The position numbers were made by a program, and so were the translations under genes. Of a DNA stretch of 6,507 nt, positions 1 through 6,128 are shown piece by piece. Every line of letters starts with the position of its first letter. Position 1 is the first letter of the stretch. This stretch comes from Candidatus Coatesiibacteriota bacterium (GTDB lineage: Bacteria > B130-G9), in assembly GCA_016929465.1 (NCBI GenBank), contig JAFGIT010000155.1, forward strand, positions 1 through 6,507, written 5' to 3'. Below the pieces are notes generated by a model. It had not been told where the DNA came from. It ran no database searches and saw nothing but the letters and a program-made list of their open reading frames with translations.

Positions 1-165
1 GACCACAGGGTCAATCTGACGCTATACAAACTCGAGGGGATCCTCCAGGGTGATCTCGATGACATCATCGAAGCACTGTCAGATGACGAGGAGGCGAGAC
101 TGCTCGATGAGGTCTCCAAATCCACTCGAAAAGACCTGAGCTCAGGTCTGGAGACCGACGATTGA
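1..165 (+). CDS. C-terminal end of an unrecognised protein (5' truncated by window edge)
   Basis: An open frame runs from the first base to a TGA at 163-165, giving the last 54 residues of a protein that starts outside the window. The visible part is highly acidic, with many Asp and Glu (for example DLDDIIEALSDDEE), and ends in LETDD. It looks helical and soluble, with no membrane segment and no motif I can place. Its stop codon overlaps the TTG start of the next gene in the sequence TTGA, which suggests the two are translated as a pair and belong to one transcript. Codon use resembles the downstream genes. I do not recognise the family and assign no function. Confidence 0.6.
   Translation, partial: DHRVNLTLYKLEGILQGDLDDIIEALSDDEEARLLDEVSKSTRKDLSSGLETDD
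150..153 (+). promoter_or_regulatory. Shine-Dalgarno GGAG supporting the TTG start at 162
   Basis: GGAG lies 8 nt before the TTG at 162-164, inside the end of the upstream gene. It supports the non-ATG start. No in-frame ATG or GTG lies close upstream, and the next ATG (codon 16) would cut off the conserved CxxC motif. Confidence 0.55.
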
Positions 166-1043
166 GAGTTCATCTCCAGTGCTTCCCCTGCTTTCTCAAG
201 CAGGCGATGATCGCTGCGCAACAGATAAGCGCCGATCCAGCGCTAGTCAAGAGCTTCATCGACCTGTCACTCGAGCCGATTCGGGAAGCTTCGCTCGGGG
301 ATACGCCGGCGCACATCGCGACCGAGATATACCGCCGGATAAGGGCGAAGCTGAATGGAACGGACCCGTTCAGGCGCATCAAGGACCGCTGCACCGCCAT
401 CGCACTCGAGAGCCGAGATGACTTATTCCACTCGGTGAGAACGGCGGCGAATCCGCTCGAGGCAGCGATTCGTGCATCGGTGGCGGGGAATGTCATAGAC
501 TTTGGAATCTATTCGGACATAAATATTGGTCCGATAATCGACAATGTCCTGCACGGAGAGTTCGGAATTCTATCCCTCTCTGAGCTCACAGAGGACCTCG
601 AGAGCGCCCGCAGCGTGCTATTCCTCGCGGACAACGCCGGCGAACTGGTCTTCGATGCACCTCTGATCGAGCACTTGATGCAGTTTGGAGGCGTGACGGT
701 CGTGGTCAAGAGCGTGCCGGTAATCAACGACGCGACAATCGAGGATGCGAGGGCATCGAGAATTCCTGATGGAGTGAAATATATCGAGAACGGGAGCGAT
801 TGCGTAGGGACCATTCTCGAGACTTGCTCAGAAGAGTTTATGGATGCCTTTAATGAAGCGGACCTTATAGTCAGCAAAGGCCAGGCCAACTTCGAGACGC
901 TCGACGAAGTGGACGGCGCGAATATATATTTCCTTTTCAAGGCGAAATGCGAGGTGACCGCCGGCATAGTTGGCGTGAAGAAGGACTCGCTCTGCGCGAT
1001 TTCGAATCGCTCCATAAGGCGCACTCGGTCGGGCTGTTTCTGA
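162..1043 (+). CDS. DUF89-family metal-dependent phosphatase (ARMT1-like / AF1104-like)
   Basis: This 293-residue protein matches the DUF89 family, cytosolic metal-dependent phosphatases acting on small phosphometabolites, some proposed to remove damaged ones. Visible family marks in order: an N-terminal CFPC motif (C7, C10) followed by LKQA, seen in the prokaryotic subgroup; AGNVIDFG (108-115); the metal-binding DNAGE (157-161); VKSVPVINDATIEDA (182-196), with acidic residues likely completing the metal site; SKGQANFETL (238-247); and FKAKCEVTAGIVGV (259-272). The length is normal for the family. The last 20 residues are basic and poorly conserved. The start is TTG, chosen because it keeps the CxxC motif, has a GGAG site 8 nt upstream, and overlaps the preceding stop (TTGA). 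The family call is firm; the physiological substrate is unknown. It lies upstream of ftsY and the rib genes, but a 91-nt gap makes a shared transcript uncertain. Confidence 0.9.
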   Translation: MRVHLQCFPCFLKQAMIAAQQISADPALVKSFIDLSLEPIREASLGDTPAHIATEIYRRIRAKLNGTDPFRRIKDRCTAIALESRDDLFHSVRTAANPLEAAIRASVAGNVIDFGIYSDINIGPIIDNVLHGEFGILSLSELTEDLESARSVLFLADNAGELVFDAPLIEHLMQFGGVTVVVKSVPVINDATIEDARASRIPDGVKYIENGSDCVGTILETCSEEFMDAFNEADLIVSKGQANFETLDEVDGANIYFLFKAKCEVTAGIVGVKKDSLCAISNRSIRRTRSGCF

Positions 1044-1060
1044 GACGACGATGCCCGGCT

Positions 1061-1081
1061 GCTCGACTTGAGAGGTCGAGT
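1061..1081 (+). other. Weak hairpin after the DUF89 gene
   Basis: CTCGAC (1062-1067) and GTCGAG (1075-1080) form a 6-bp stem around a 7-nt loop, with one more G-T pair at 1061/1081. It lies 18 nt after the DUF89 stop, where a terminator would be expected. The sequence after it (TCAAATTG) has no T run, so it is not a convincing intrinsic terminator. It could be a processing or Rho-associated structure, or chance. Confidence 0.3.
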
Positions 1082-1085
1082 CAAA

Positions 1086-1116
1086 TTGTGTTACCACTTG
1101 CTCATTAAATGATAAC
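1086..1116 (+). promoter_or_regulatory. Possible weak sigma70-type promoter before ftsY
   Basis: TTGTGT (1086-1091) and GATAAC (1111-1116) resemble -35 and -10 boxes with 3/6 and 4/6 matches, separated by a rather long 19-bp spacer. The stretch 1081-1116 is more AT-rich than the flanking genes, and the next gap with room for a promoter is the one before ribE. If real, it would drive ftsY and probably ribD. The match is weak, so this is only a candidate. Confidence 0.2.
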
Positions 1117-1134
1117 TACGAGGTCTTTGAATAG

Positions 1135-2235
1135 ATGAGGATATTTGGATTTGGCTCTAAGAAGTCCAAGGAAGCCGAGAAACCTGTCGCGCCGGTTCCC
1201 CCGGTAGAGAAGGGCGACGGCGATAAGGCGCCAGATGAACAAACACCCCCCGAGGCTCCCGCTGCCGCGAGCGAGGCGAAGGAAGAGGGTCAATCTCTGC
1301 TGTCACCGGAGAGGGTTCGTGGGCGCTGGGCTAAAGGGCTCCTCAAGACCCGCGAGATGCTTTCGGCAAGCATCGGCAGGATTTTCCTCGGCGCGAAGAA
1401 AATGTCACCCGAATTGCTCGAAGAGCTCGAGGAGGCGCTCATCCTGGCCGATGTCGGGTTCGACACGGTCGAGAAGATCGTCGCAAAGGTCAATGAGGAC
1501 CTTCAGCGAAAGGAACTATCCAGACCCGATGTTGTGAAGAACTCAGTAAAAGAGGCCATCGTTGAGATACTGTCATCTGGTGTCACTCCCAACGTGCCCT
1601 CAATAGAGAACACCAAGCAGAGGCCCTATGTCTCGCTAATCGTCGGTGTCAATGGCACCGGCAAAACAACAACCATCGCGAAGCTCGCTCATCGCTATAA
1701 GCAAATGAGATTCACACCGATACTCGCCGCTGCGGACACGTTCCGCGCAGCAGCGATAGAGCAGCTCACCATCTGGGCGGAACGTGCAGGAGTTGATATA
1801 ATCGCCCACAAAGAAGGAGGTAGTCCGGCTGCCGTCGTGTTCGACGCGGTTGCTGCCGCTAACTCCGGGAAGGGCGAAATGGTGATAGTTGATACTGCGG
1901 GGCGCCTTCACACCAAGAAGAACTTGATGGCGGAGCTCGCAAAGATCAGGCGAGTTGCAGCGACGAACGCCGAGGGAGCCCCCCACGAGATATTACTCGT
2001 TTTGGACGCGACCTCCGGGCAAAACGCTATCTCGCAAGCCAGGCAATTCTCGGAGTGGCTCGAGGGATTGACCGGAATAGTCCTGACCAAGATAGACGGG
2101 ACCGCAAAGGGGGGCGTGGTCGTAACGATCGCTGACGAGCTTTCACTGCCCATTCTATTTCTCGGTACTGGGGAGAAGATCGAGGACCTGGTTAGGTTCG
2201 ATGCGCGAGCATTCGTCAATGCCCTGATTGAATAA
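1135..2235 (+). CDS. ftsY: Signal recognition particle receptor FtsY
   Basis: FtsY is the SRP receptor GTPase that docks ribosome-nascent-chain-SRP complexes at the inner membrane for delivery to SecYEG. The 366 residues show a short basic start ([10 protein letters not shown]), a charged Pro/Ala/Glu-rich variable A region (about 11-60), a helical N domain (about 65-150), and the NG GTPase domain. Its G motifs are clear: P-loop [10 protein letters not shown] (171-180), DTFRAAA (201-207), DTAGR (253-257), TKID (318-321) and the closing GTGEKIEDL (344-352). This pattern separates it from Ffh, because there is no C-terminal methionine-rich M domain. One oddity is [11 protein letters not shown] (228-238): the Asp usual before the PA/SA pair in this segment is Ser. 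The ATG has only a loose AGG 11 nt upstream. There are 21 nt to ribD, so the two are probably co-transcribed. Confidence 0.97.
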   Translation: MRIFGFGSKKSKEAEKPVAPVPPVEKGDGDKAPDEQTPPEAPAAASEAKEEGQSLLSPERVRGRWAKGLLKTREMLSASIGRIFLGAKKMSPELLEELEEALILADVGFDTVEKIVAKVNEDLQRKELSRPDVVKNSVKEAIVEILSSGVTPNVPSIENTKQRPYVSLIVGVNGTGKTTTIAKLAHRYKQMRFTPILAAADTFRAAAIEQLTIWAERAGVDIIAHKEGGSPAAVVFDAVAAANSGKGEMVIVDTAGRLHTKKNLMAELAKIRRVAATNAEGAPHEILLVLDATSGQNAISQARQFSEWLEGLTGIVLTKIDGTAKGGVVVTIADELSLPILFLGTGEKIEDLVRFDARAFVNALIE

Positions 2236-2256
2236 TATAAGAAGCTCTGATCCACG

Positions 2257-3384
2257 ATGTCAGCATCAAGGATGGTCACAACAAGAGACGAAGCCTACAT
2301 GCTGGATTCGCTCCGGCTTGCAGCTCGAGCAAGAGGCAAGACCTCGCCAAATCCAATGGTTGGTGCGGTCTTGGTCAAGGAAGACCGGAGGATAGCTTCC
2401 GGATATCATCTCCGCGCAGGAGAGCCCCACGCCGAAGCAATCGCGATCCGCAGGGCTAGAGAGCACGTGAGGGATTCTACCTTATACGTCAATCTCGAGC
2501 CTTGCAGCCACTACGGCAGAACTCCCCCCTGTGCCAGCCTTATAGTGAAATCCGGGATCGAACGGGTCGTCATAGGCACAATCGATCCAAATCCGCTCGT
2601 CGCCGGGCGAGGCATCGCCATGATGCGAGAGGCAGGGATCACGGTAGATGTCGGAGTGCTTGAGGACCACTGCAGAAGTCTCAATGAAGTCTATTTCAAG
2701 TATATCACGACGGGGCTTCCCTTCGTCACCTTGAAGCTCGCACAGACGCTGGACGGCAAGATAGCCGCAGCGTCAGGGGATTCGAAATGGGTAACAGGCG
2801 AGAAGGCCCGCACTCTTGCCCATCGGTTGCGCGCAGAAAGCGATGTGGTCCTGGTGGGCCGGAACACCCTGGAAAAAGACGATCCTCAATTGACGGTTCG
2901 TCGTGTGAAGCCCGCACGTCCCGACCGGCCTTTGCGTGTTATTCTCGACAGCGCACTCAAAACCCCGCCGACTGCAAAGGTGCTTGCTAAGGGGCCTTGT
3001 GAGACCATCATCGTCGCCACCGAGGGTGCGAGTTCAGAGCGGGAAAAAGCTCTAAAGAAGGCCGGGGCCTCTGTCATCCGAACCAAGTCGAGAGATGGGC
3101 GAGTGGATGTCGAGGAACTGCTCGTCCTGCTCGCAAAGCGGGAGTTGTCGAGCGTCCTGGTCGAGGGCGGATCGGAGGTCGCCTGGGAGTTTGTATCGAG
3201 GGGACTATTCGACAAGGTCATATTCGCATTCGCGCCGAAAATACTGGGCGGCCGCGACAGCATCAATTCGGTATCCGGCAGAGGTTTCGACGCCATCGCT
3301 GACGCAGTTCAGCTCTCGATAGCCCGGGTGCAGCGACTCGGCGAGGACGTCGTCATTACCGCCTATCCCCTATCTGGCGAGTGA
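2257..3384 (+). CDS. ribD: Bifunctional riboflavin biosynthesis deaminase/reductase RibD
   Basis: RibD carries out the second and third steps after GTP opening: it deaminates the diaminopyrimidine ribosylamino phosphate, then reduces the ribose side chain with NADPH. The N-terminal half is a cytidine-deaminase-type zinc domain: TSPNPMVGAVLV (29-40), PHAE (57-60, ligand H58 and catalytic E60) and PCSHYGRTPPC (82-92, ligands C83 and C92), then DPNPLVAGRG (110-119). The reductase half begins at KLAQTLDGKIA (160-170) and contains SKWVTG (176-181), VGRNTLEKDDPQLTVR (200-215), VEGGSEVAWEF (302-312) and FAPKILGG (325-332). The 375-residue length is normal and no key residue is missing. The ATG at 2257 has no strong ribosome binding site. 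A second in-frame ATG at 2272 remains possible, since family similarity starts only near residue 9. The gene follows ftsY after 21 nt, so translation may depend on read-on ribosomes. Confidence 0.97.
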   Translation: MSASRMVTTRDEAYMLDSLRLAARARGKTSPNPMVGAVLVKEDRRIASGYHLRAGEPHAEAIAIRRAREHVRDSTLYVNLEPCSHYGRTPPCASLIVKSGIERVVIGTIDPNPLVAGRGIAMMREAGITVDVGVLEDHCRSLNEVYFKYITTGLPFVTLKLAQTLDGKIAAASGDSKWVTGEKARTLAHRLRAESDVVLVGRNTLEKDDPQLTVRRVKPARPDRPLRVILDSALKTPPTAKVLAKGPCETIIVATEGASSEREKALKKAGASVIRTKSRDGRVDVEELLVLLAKRELSSVLVEGGSEVAWEFVSRGLFDKVIFAFAPKILGGRDSINSVSGRGFDAIADAVQLSIARVQRLGEDVVITAYPLSGE

Positions 3385-3387
3385 CTC

Positions 3388-3401
3388 ATGAGAGCTCTCA
3401 T
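3388..3401. repeat. 14-bp perfect palindrome just after the ribD stop
   Basis: ATGAGAGCTCTCAT is a perfect inverted repeat beginning 3 nt after the ribD TGA. Overlapping it, CTCAT (3385-3389) and ATGAG (3403-3407) form a second, wider pair. With no central loop, the perfect palindrome looks more like a dimeric protein site or restriction-type palindrome than an RNA hairpin. No T run follows, so it is not an intrinsic terminator. Its function is unknown and chance is possible. Confidence 0.5.
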
Positions 3402-3539
3402 AATGAGCAAAAACAACTCTGATAGATTTCCCCTTATGTGCTATCTTTTCACTGAATCCCCGAACAGCTGGAAATACGAAGCGCGCTATTTTGATGCTTC
3501 ATCCTTTGCTGTTATTTCCGTCGGGGGCCTACGATTTAC

Positions 3540-3544
3540 AGGAT
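3540..3544 (+). promoter_or_regulatory. Weak Shine-Dalgarno candidate for ribE (AGGAT)
   Basis: AGGAT ends 10 nt before the ribE ATG. It is the only purine-rich site near that start and is complementary to ATCCT at 3501-3505, so it could be masked by RNA folding. Confidence 0.35.
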
Positions 3545-3554
3545 CTATAGTTAG

Positions 3555-4214
3555 ATGTTCACGGGATTGATTGAGGCGATAGGGAGCATCCGGAGCATCT
3601 CGCGAGGTGGAGGCGGCGACCTAAGCCTGACGATTGAGGCTCCTTTTGATGACGTTCGGCTAGGCGACAGCATTAGCGTATCCGGTGTATGCCTCACTGC
3701 AACCGAGGTGACCGGGCACATGCTCAAGTTCTTCGTGTCGTCGGAGACGTTGAGTCGCAGCAAACTAGCCTCGTCAAAGCCGGGAACTTGTGTCAACCTG
3801 GAGCGCGCCATTCAAGCGGGCGATCGACTCGGAGGTCACATAGTGCAGGGCCATGTGGACGAGATTGGTGAGGTAATATCACTGGAGTCGAAGGTGCCCG
3901 AGTGGCTGCTCTCGATCAGGCATTCTGAGGATTCGGACCCCCTGATCGTCGAAAAAGGGTCCGTGGCCGTCGATGGGATAAGCCTTACCGTGGCGAGCTG
4001 CACCGATGGCGTCTTCTCCGCTGCTGTCATCCCCCACACCTACAAGGAGACGACGCTCAAGGACCTCAAAACCGGAGCACAAGTCAATCTCGAATTCGAC
4101 GTGGTTGCCAAATACATAATAAAAGGCCTACAATCGTACTTGCCAGATGGAGATCGCACGAGGCCAAAGGGCAAGTTGAGTGTTGCGTTTTTGGGGAAGC
4201 ACGGATTCCTATAG
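3555..4214 (+). CDS. ribE: Riboflavin synthase, alpha subunit (two lumazine-binding barrels)
   Basis: Riboflavin synthase dismutates two molecules of 6,7-dimethyl-8-ribityllumazine into riboflavin plus ribitylaminouracil, which RibH reuses. The protein begins with the family-typical MFTGLIE and has two similar barrels. The first includes GDSISVSGVCLTAT (37-50), with the conserved Cys at 46, and VNLERA (80-85). The second begins at GGHIVQGHVD (93-102) and includes KGSVAVDGISLTV (134-146), with the conserved Ser at 143, then IPHTYKETTL (159-168) and VNLEFDVVAKY (177-187). The tail ends FLGKHGFL, as in many long versions. The 219-residue length is normal. The start is fixed by MFTGLIE, although the ribosome binding site is weak. 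Many databases call this gene ribE, others ribC or ribB. It is separated from ribD by 170 nt, the one large break inside the rib cluster, and from ribBA by 35 nt. Confidence 0.97.
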   Translation: MFTGLIEAIGSIRSISRGGGGDLSLTIEAPFDDVRLGDSISVSGVCLTATEVTGHMLKFFVSSETLSRSKLASSKPGTCVNLERAIQAGDRLGGHIVQGHVDEIGEVISLESKVPEWLLSIRHSEDSDPLIVEKGSVAVDGISLTVASCTDGVFSAAVIPHTYKETTLKDLKTGAQVNLEFDVVAKYIIKGLQSYLPDGDRTRPKGKLSVAFLGKHGFL

Positions 4215-4240
4215 ATCGCAGATCATTATGTATTAGGATT

Positions 4241-4244
4241 GGAT
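4241..4244 (+). promoter_or_regulatory. Shine-Dalgarno GGAT for ribBA
   Basis: The segment AGGATTGGAT (4235-4244) offers two purine-rich sites. The nearer GGAT ends 5 nt before the ATG at 4250 and supports that start. The rest of the 35-nt gap after ribE shows no terminator or riboswitch. Confidence 0.45.
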
Positions 4245-4249
4245 AGATC

Positions 4250-5485
4250 ATGGATAAGTCTGAGAAACAATACTGCGGCGCAACGACCTTTGACTCCATC
4301 GAGAGGGCGATAGCCGAGATCAAAGCCGGAAAGATGGTAATCGTCGTCGATGACGAGGATCGAGAGAATGAGGGGGATCTGACATGCGCGGCAGAGAAAA
4401 TAACACCCGAGATAGTCAACTTCATGGCGAAATACGGGCGAGGTTTGATATGTGTGCCCCTTATGGGAGCCAGACTCGACCAGCTCGGTCTGGAACAGAT
4501 GACCGAGCACAACCGCGCGCCCCTGGGGACCGCATTCACGGTCTCGGTGGATGCCGCTCGGGGCGTTACCACCGGCATATCAGCAGCAGATCGAGCGAAG
4601 GCTATCGAGGTTCTTGCCGATGTCACGAAGGGCCCGGACTCCATAGTGGTCCCTGGCCATGTGTTTCCTCTCAGGGCAAGGCCAGGCGGAGTGTTGGTTC
4701 GCGCAGGCCAGACCGAAGCTGCAGTTGACTTGGCCCGCTTGGCTGGTCTCTATCCGGCCGGCGTAATATGCGAGGTCATGAAAGATGACGGCGAGATGGC
4801 GAGAGTGCCGGACCTGCTCCCATTTCGGGAAGAGCACGGCATTCCGATAGTCACCGTTCAGGACTTGATCAGATACAGGTTCAAGCGCGAGATTCTCGTC
4901 GAGCAGGTATCGAAGGCGCGGTTGCCAACGAAATACGGGGAATTCACGTGCCTTACATATAGGGATATTCTCACCAATGAACACCACCTTGCACTGGTCA
5001 TGGGCGACCTCAAGAAGAAGGACAGCGTGCTCGTGAGAGTTCACTCAGAGTGCTTGACCGGCGAGGTCTTCAAATCCCTCAGGTGCGATTGCGGCGACCA
5101 GCTGGAGAAGGCCATGAAGATCATTGCAGATGAGGGAGTAGGTGTGCTTCTCTACCTGAGGCAGGAAGGCAGGGGGATCGGGCTTCATAACAAGCTCAGA
5201 GCTTATGAACTCCAGGACGCAGGCAGGGATACCGTGGAGGCGAATGTCGAGCTCGGCTTTGCTCCTGACAAGCGGGACTATGGGATCGGAGCTCAGATAT
5301 TGCGGCATCTCGGGGTGCAGAAGATGCGACTTATGACGAACAATCCGGTGAAGCTCGTCGCGCTGAAGGGATATGGGCTGGAGAGCGTCGAGAGAATCCC
5401 CCTGGAGATACCTCCTACTGAGGAGAATAGGAATTACCTGGAAGTGAAAAGGCGCAAGATGGGACACATCCTCACCAAGGTTTGA
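4250..5485 (+). CDS. ribBA: Bifunctional DHBP synthase / GTP cyclohydrolase II (RibBA)
   Basis: This fusion supplies both arms of riboflavin synthesis. The N-terminal RibB domain (about 12-210) converts ribulose 5-phosphate to dihydroxybutanone phosphate and formate. It shows the acidic loop DDEDRENEGDL (34-44), TEHNRAPLGTAFTVSVD (85-101), TTGISAADRA (107-116), PGHVFPLRARPGGVLVRAG (135-153) and EVMKDDGEMAR (175-185). The C-terminal RibA domain (about 212-411) opens GTP. It shows the zinc motif with C268, C279 and C281 in SECLTG and SLRCDCGDQ, then RQEGRGIGL (304-312), RAYELQD (317-323) keeping the Tyr at 319, DYGIGAQIL (343-351) and TNNPVK (363-368). Both active sites look intact, so I expect a truly bifunctional enzyme, unlike some homologues with a decayed RibB half. 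The 411-residue length is normal. The stop lies in the loop of a 7-bp hairpin. Confidence 0.98.
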   Translation: MDKSEKQYCGATTFDSIERAIAEIKAGKMVIVVDDEDRENEGDLTCAAEKITPEIVNFMAKYGRGLICVPLMGARLDQLGLEQMTEHNRAPLGTAFTVSVDAARGVTTGISAADRAKAIEVLADVTKGPDSIVVPGHVFPLRARPGGVLVRAGQTEAAVDLARLAGLYPAGVICEVMKDDGEMARVPDLLPFREEHGIPIVTVQDLIRYRFKREILVEQVSKARLPTKYGEFTCLTYRDILTNEHHLALVMGDLKKKDSVLVRVHSECLTGEVFKSLRCDCGDQLEKAMKIIADEGVGVLLYLRQEGRGIGLHNKLRAYELQDAGRDTVEANVELGFAPDKRDYGIGAQILRHLGVQKMRLMTNNPVKLVALKGYGLESVERIPLEIPPTEENRNYLEVKRRKMGHILTKV

Positions 5486-5494
5486 GACTTGGTG
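5473..5494 (+). other. 7-bp hairpin spanning the ribBA stop codon
   Basis: CACCAAG (5473-5479) and CTTGGTG (5488-5494) pair perfectly around an 8-nt loop containing the ribBA TGA. A second hairpin follows at 5510-5527 (CGCGTG/CACGTG, one G-T pair). The CTTGGT arm can instead pair with ACCAAG at 5530-5535. There is no T run after either, so termination is not indicated. Stems this short also occur by chance. Confidence 0.35.
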
Positions 5495-5573
5495 TACGAG
5501 ATTGGGGCTCGCGTGTTGATTCACGTGTTACCAAGGCGGATATCGAATGCCCGGTAGTGGGCAAGATAGATTG

Positions 5574-5578
5574 AAAGG
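5574..5578 (+). promoter_or_regulatory. Shine-Dalgarno AAAGG deciding the ribH start
   Basis: AAAGG ends 7 nt before the ATG at 5586, good spacing for a ribosome binding site. A competing site, AAGGCGGA (5533-5540), precedes an in-frame ATG at 5547. Family alignment favours 5586. Confidence 0.55.
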
Positions 5579-5585
5579 CAGCAAG

Positions 5586-6053
5586 ATGATTGAGAGACAT
5601 GGACTAATAGACGGCAAGGGGCTCAAGGTCGCAATCGTTGCGGCGCGCTTCAATGAGTTCATAACGCAGAAGTTGGTCTCGGGCGCTCGGGACTGCCTGG
5701 TCAGGCATGGTGTAAGAGATGAGGACATCGAGGTCGTGTGGGTCCCTGGGGCCTTGGAGATAGCAGCGGTAGCGGGAATCCTGGCCAAAAGGAAGAACCA
5801 CGATGCCGTGTTGTGTCTGGGTGCGGTAATAAGGGGAGCGACACCACATTTCGACCATGTTTCCTCTCAGGCCTCTCGGGCAATTTCCACGCTCGCCATG
5901 AATAGCGAGATACCTGTTATCTTTGGCGTGCTCACATGCGATACTATTGAGCAAGCAATTGAGCGAGCGGGCACCAAAGCTGGCAACAAGGGATTTGACG
6001 CAGCACTCTCAGCCATAGAGATGGCTGATCTCTATAGGAATTTAACGAAGTAA
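5586..6053 (+). CDS. ribH: 6,7-dimethyl-8-ribityllumazine synthase (RibH)
   Basis: RibH condenses ribitylaminouracil with dihydroxybutanone phosphate to give lumazine, the substrate of RibE. In many bacteria it forms a 60-subunit capsid or a pentamer. From the ATG at 5586 it has 155 residues, the usual length. Its start [18 protein letters not shown] lines up without gaps with my recollection of the Bacillus enzyme. Family motifs: ARFNEFIT (20-27) with the ring-stacking Phe 22, VWVPGALEI (51-59), [15 protein letters not shown] (78-92) with catalytic His 88, PVIFGVLT, and the near-invariant segment [15 protein letters not shown]. An in-frame ATG at 5547 adds 13 residues ([13 protein letters not shown]) and also has a good ribosome binding site, so a longer form cannot be excluded. 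It follows ribBA after a 100-nt gap containing hairpins and precedes a terminator-like structure. Confidence 0.97.
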   Translation: MIERHGLIDGKGLKVAIVAARFNEFITQKLVSGARDCLVRHGVRDEDIEVVWVPGALEIAAVAGILAKRKNHDAVLCLGAVIRGATPHFDHVSSQASRAISTLAMNSEIPVIFGVLTCDTIEQAIERAGTKAGNKGFDAALSAIEMADLYRNLTK

Positions 6054-6071
6054 CTCATTCTCGTAAACACT

Positions 6072-6116
6072 GCGGGCGCCAGCGACACCGGTTACCGGCC
6101 GGCTCCCGTCCTTTTT
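6072..6116 (+). terminator. Intrinsic terminator or attenuator between ribH and nusB
   Basis: CGGGCGCC (6073-6080) pairs with GGCTCCCG (6101-6108) with a single C-T mismatch, plus a G-T pair at 6072/6109. Inside it, CCGG (6088-6091) and CCGG (6095-6098) form a small inner hairpin on a TTA loop. TCC and then five T (6112-6116) follow directly. This is the best terminator shape in the window and lies 19 nt after the ribH stop. The nusB ribosome binding site comes only 2 nt after the T run, so some transcripts must read through for nusB to be made from this operon. The large, partly open interior makes it imperfect; attenuation is as likely as full termination. Confidence 0.6.
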
Positions 6117-6118
6117 GC

Positions 6119-6122
6119 AGGG
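6119..6122 (+). promoter_or_regulatory. Shine-Dalgarno AGGG for nusB
   Basis: AGGG ends 6 nt before the ATG at 6129, and sits directly after the T run of the terminator-like hairpin. Confidence 0.5.
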
Positions 6123-6128
6123 CTCAAA

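Larger units (their letters stand above)
3385..3554 (+). promoter_or_regulatory. 170-nt ribD-ribE gap: candidate structured leader of ribE
   Basis: This is the longest non-coding stretch in the window. Segments that could pair if transcribed: GATAG (3421-3425) with CTATC (3441-3445); CCCCGA (3458-3463) with TCGGGG (3521-3526); GGAAATA (3470-3476) with TATTTCC (3513-3519); and GAAGC (3478-3482) with GCTTC (3496-3500). The last three nest into one 69-nt arm. Alternatives exist: ATTTCC (3426-3431) can also pair with GGAAAT (3470-3475), and ATCCT (3501-3505) is complementary to AGGAT (3540-3544), the only purine-rich site before ribE. I see none of the conserved blocks of the FMN riboswitch. A TATAGT at 3546-3551 lies too close to the ATG to act as a -10 box unless the message is leaderless. 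The pairings are read directly from the sequence; a regulatory role is inference. Confidence 0.4.

Noticed and set aside
509-1084. A long minus-strand open frame opposite the DUF89 gene (191 codons), with similar ones opposite ftsY, ribD, ribE and ribBA.
   Set aside because: These mirror well-recognised plus-strand genes; their translations are Ser/Arg-rich with no family features, as expected for antisense frames.
2236-2256. A possible FMN riboswitch before the rib genes.
   Set aside because: The gap before ribD is only 21 nt, and none of the later gaps (3385-3554, 4215-4249, 5486-5585) shows the conserved FMN riboswitch blocks.
3388-3570. A 60-codon open frame between ribD and ribE, starting at ATG 3388.
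   Set aside because: It has no recognisable motif and no clear ribosome binding site, begins inside a palindrome and overlaps the ribE start by 16 nt in another frame. The paired segments explain the region better.
6072-6116. The hairpin before nusB as a boxA or FMN-type element.
   Set aside because: The sequence does not match boxA well and lacks riboswitch blocks; stem plus T run fits a terminator or attenuator better.
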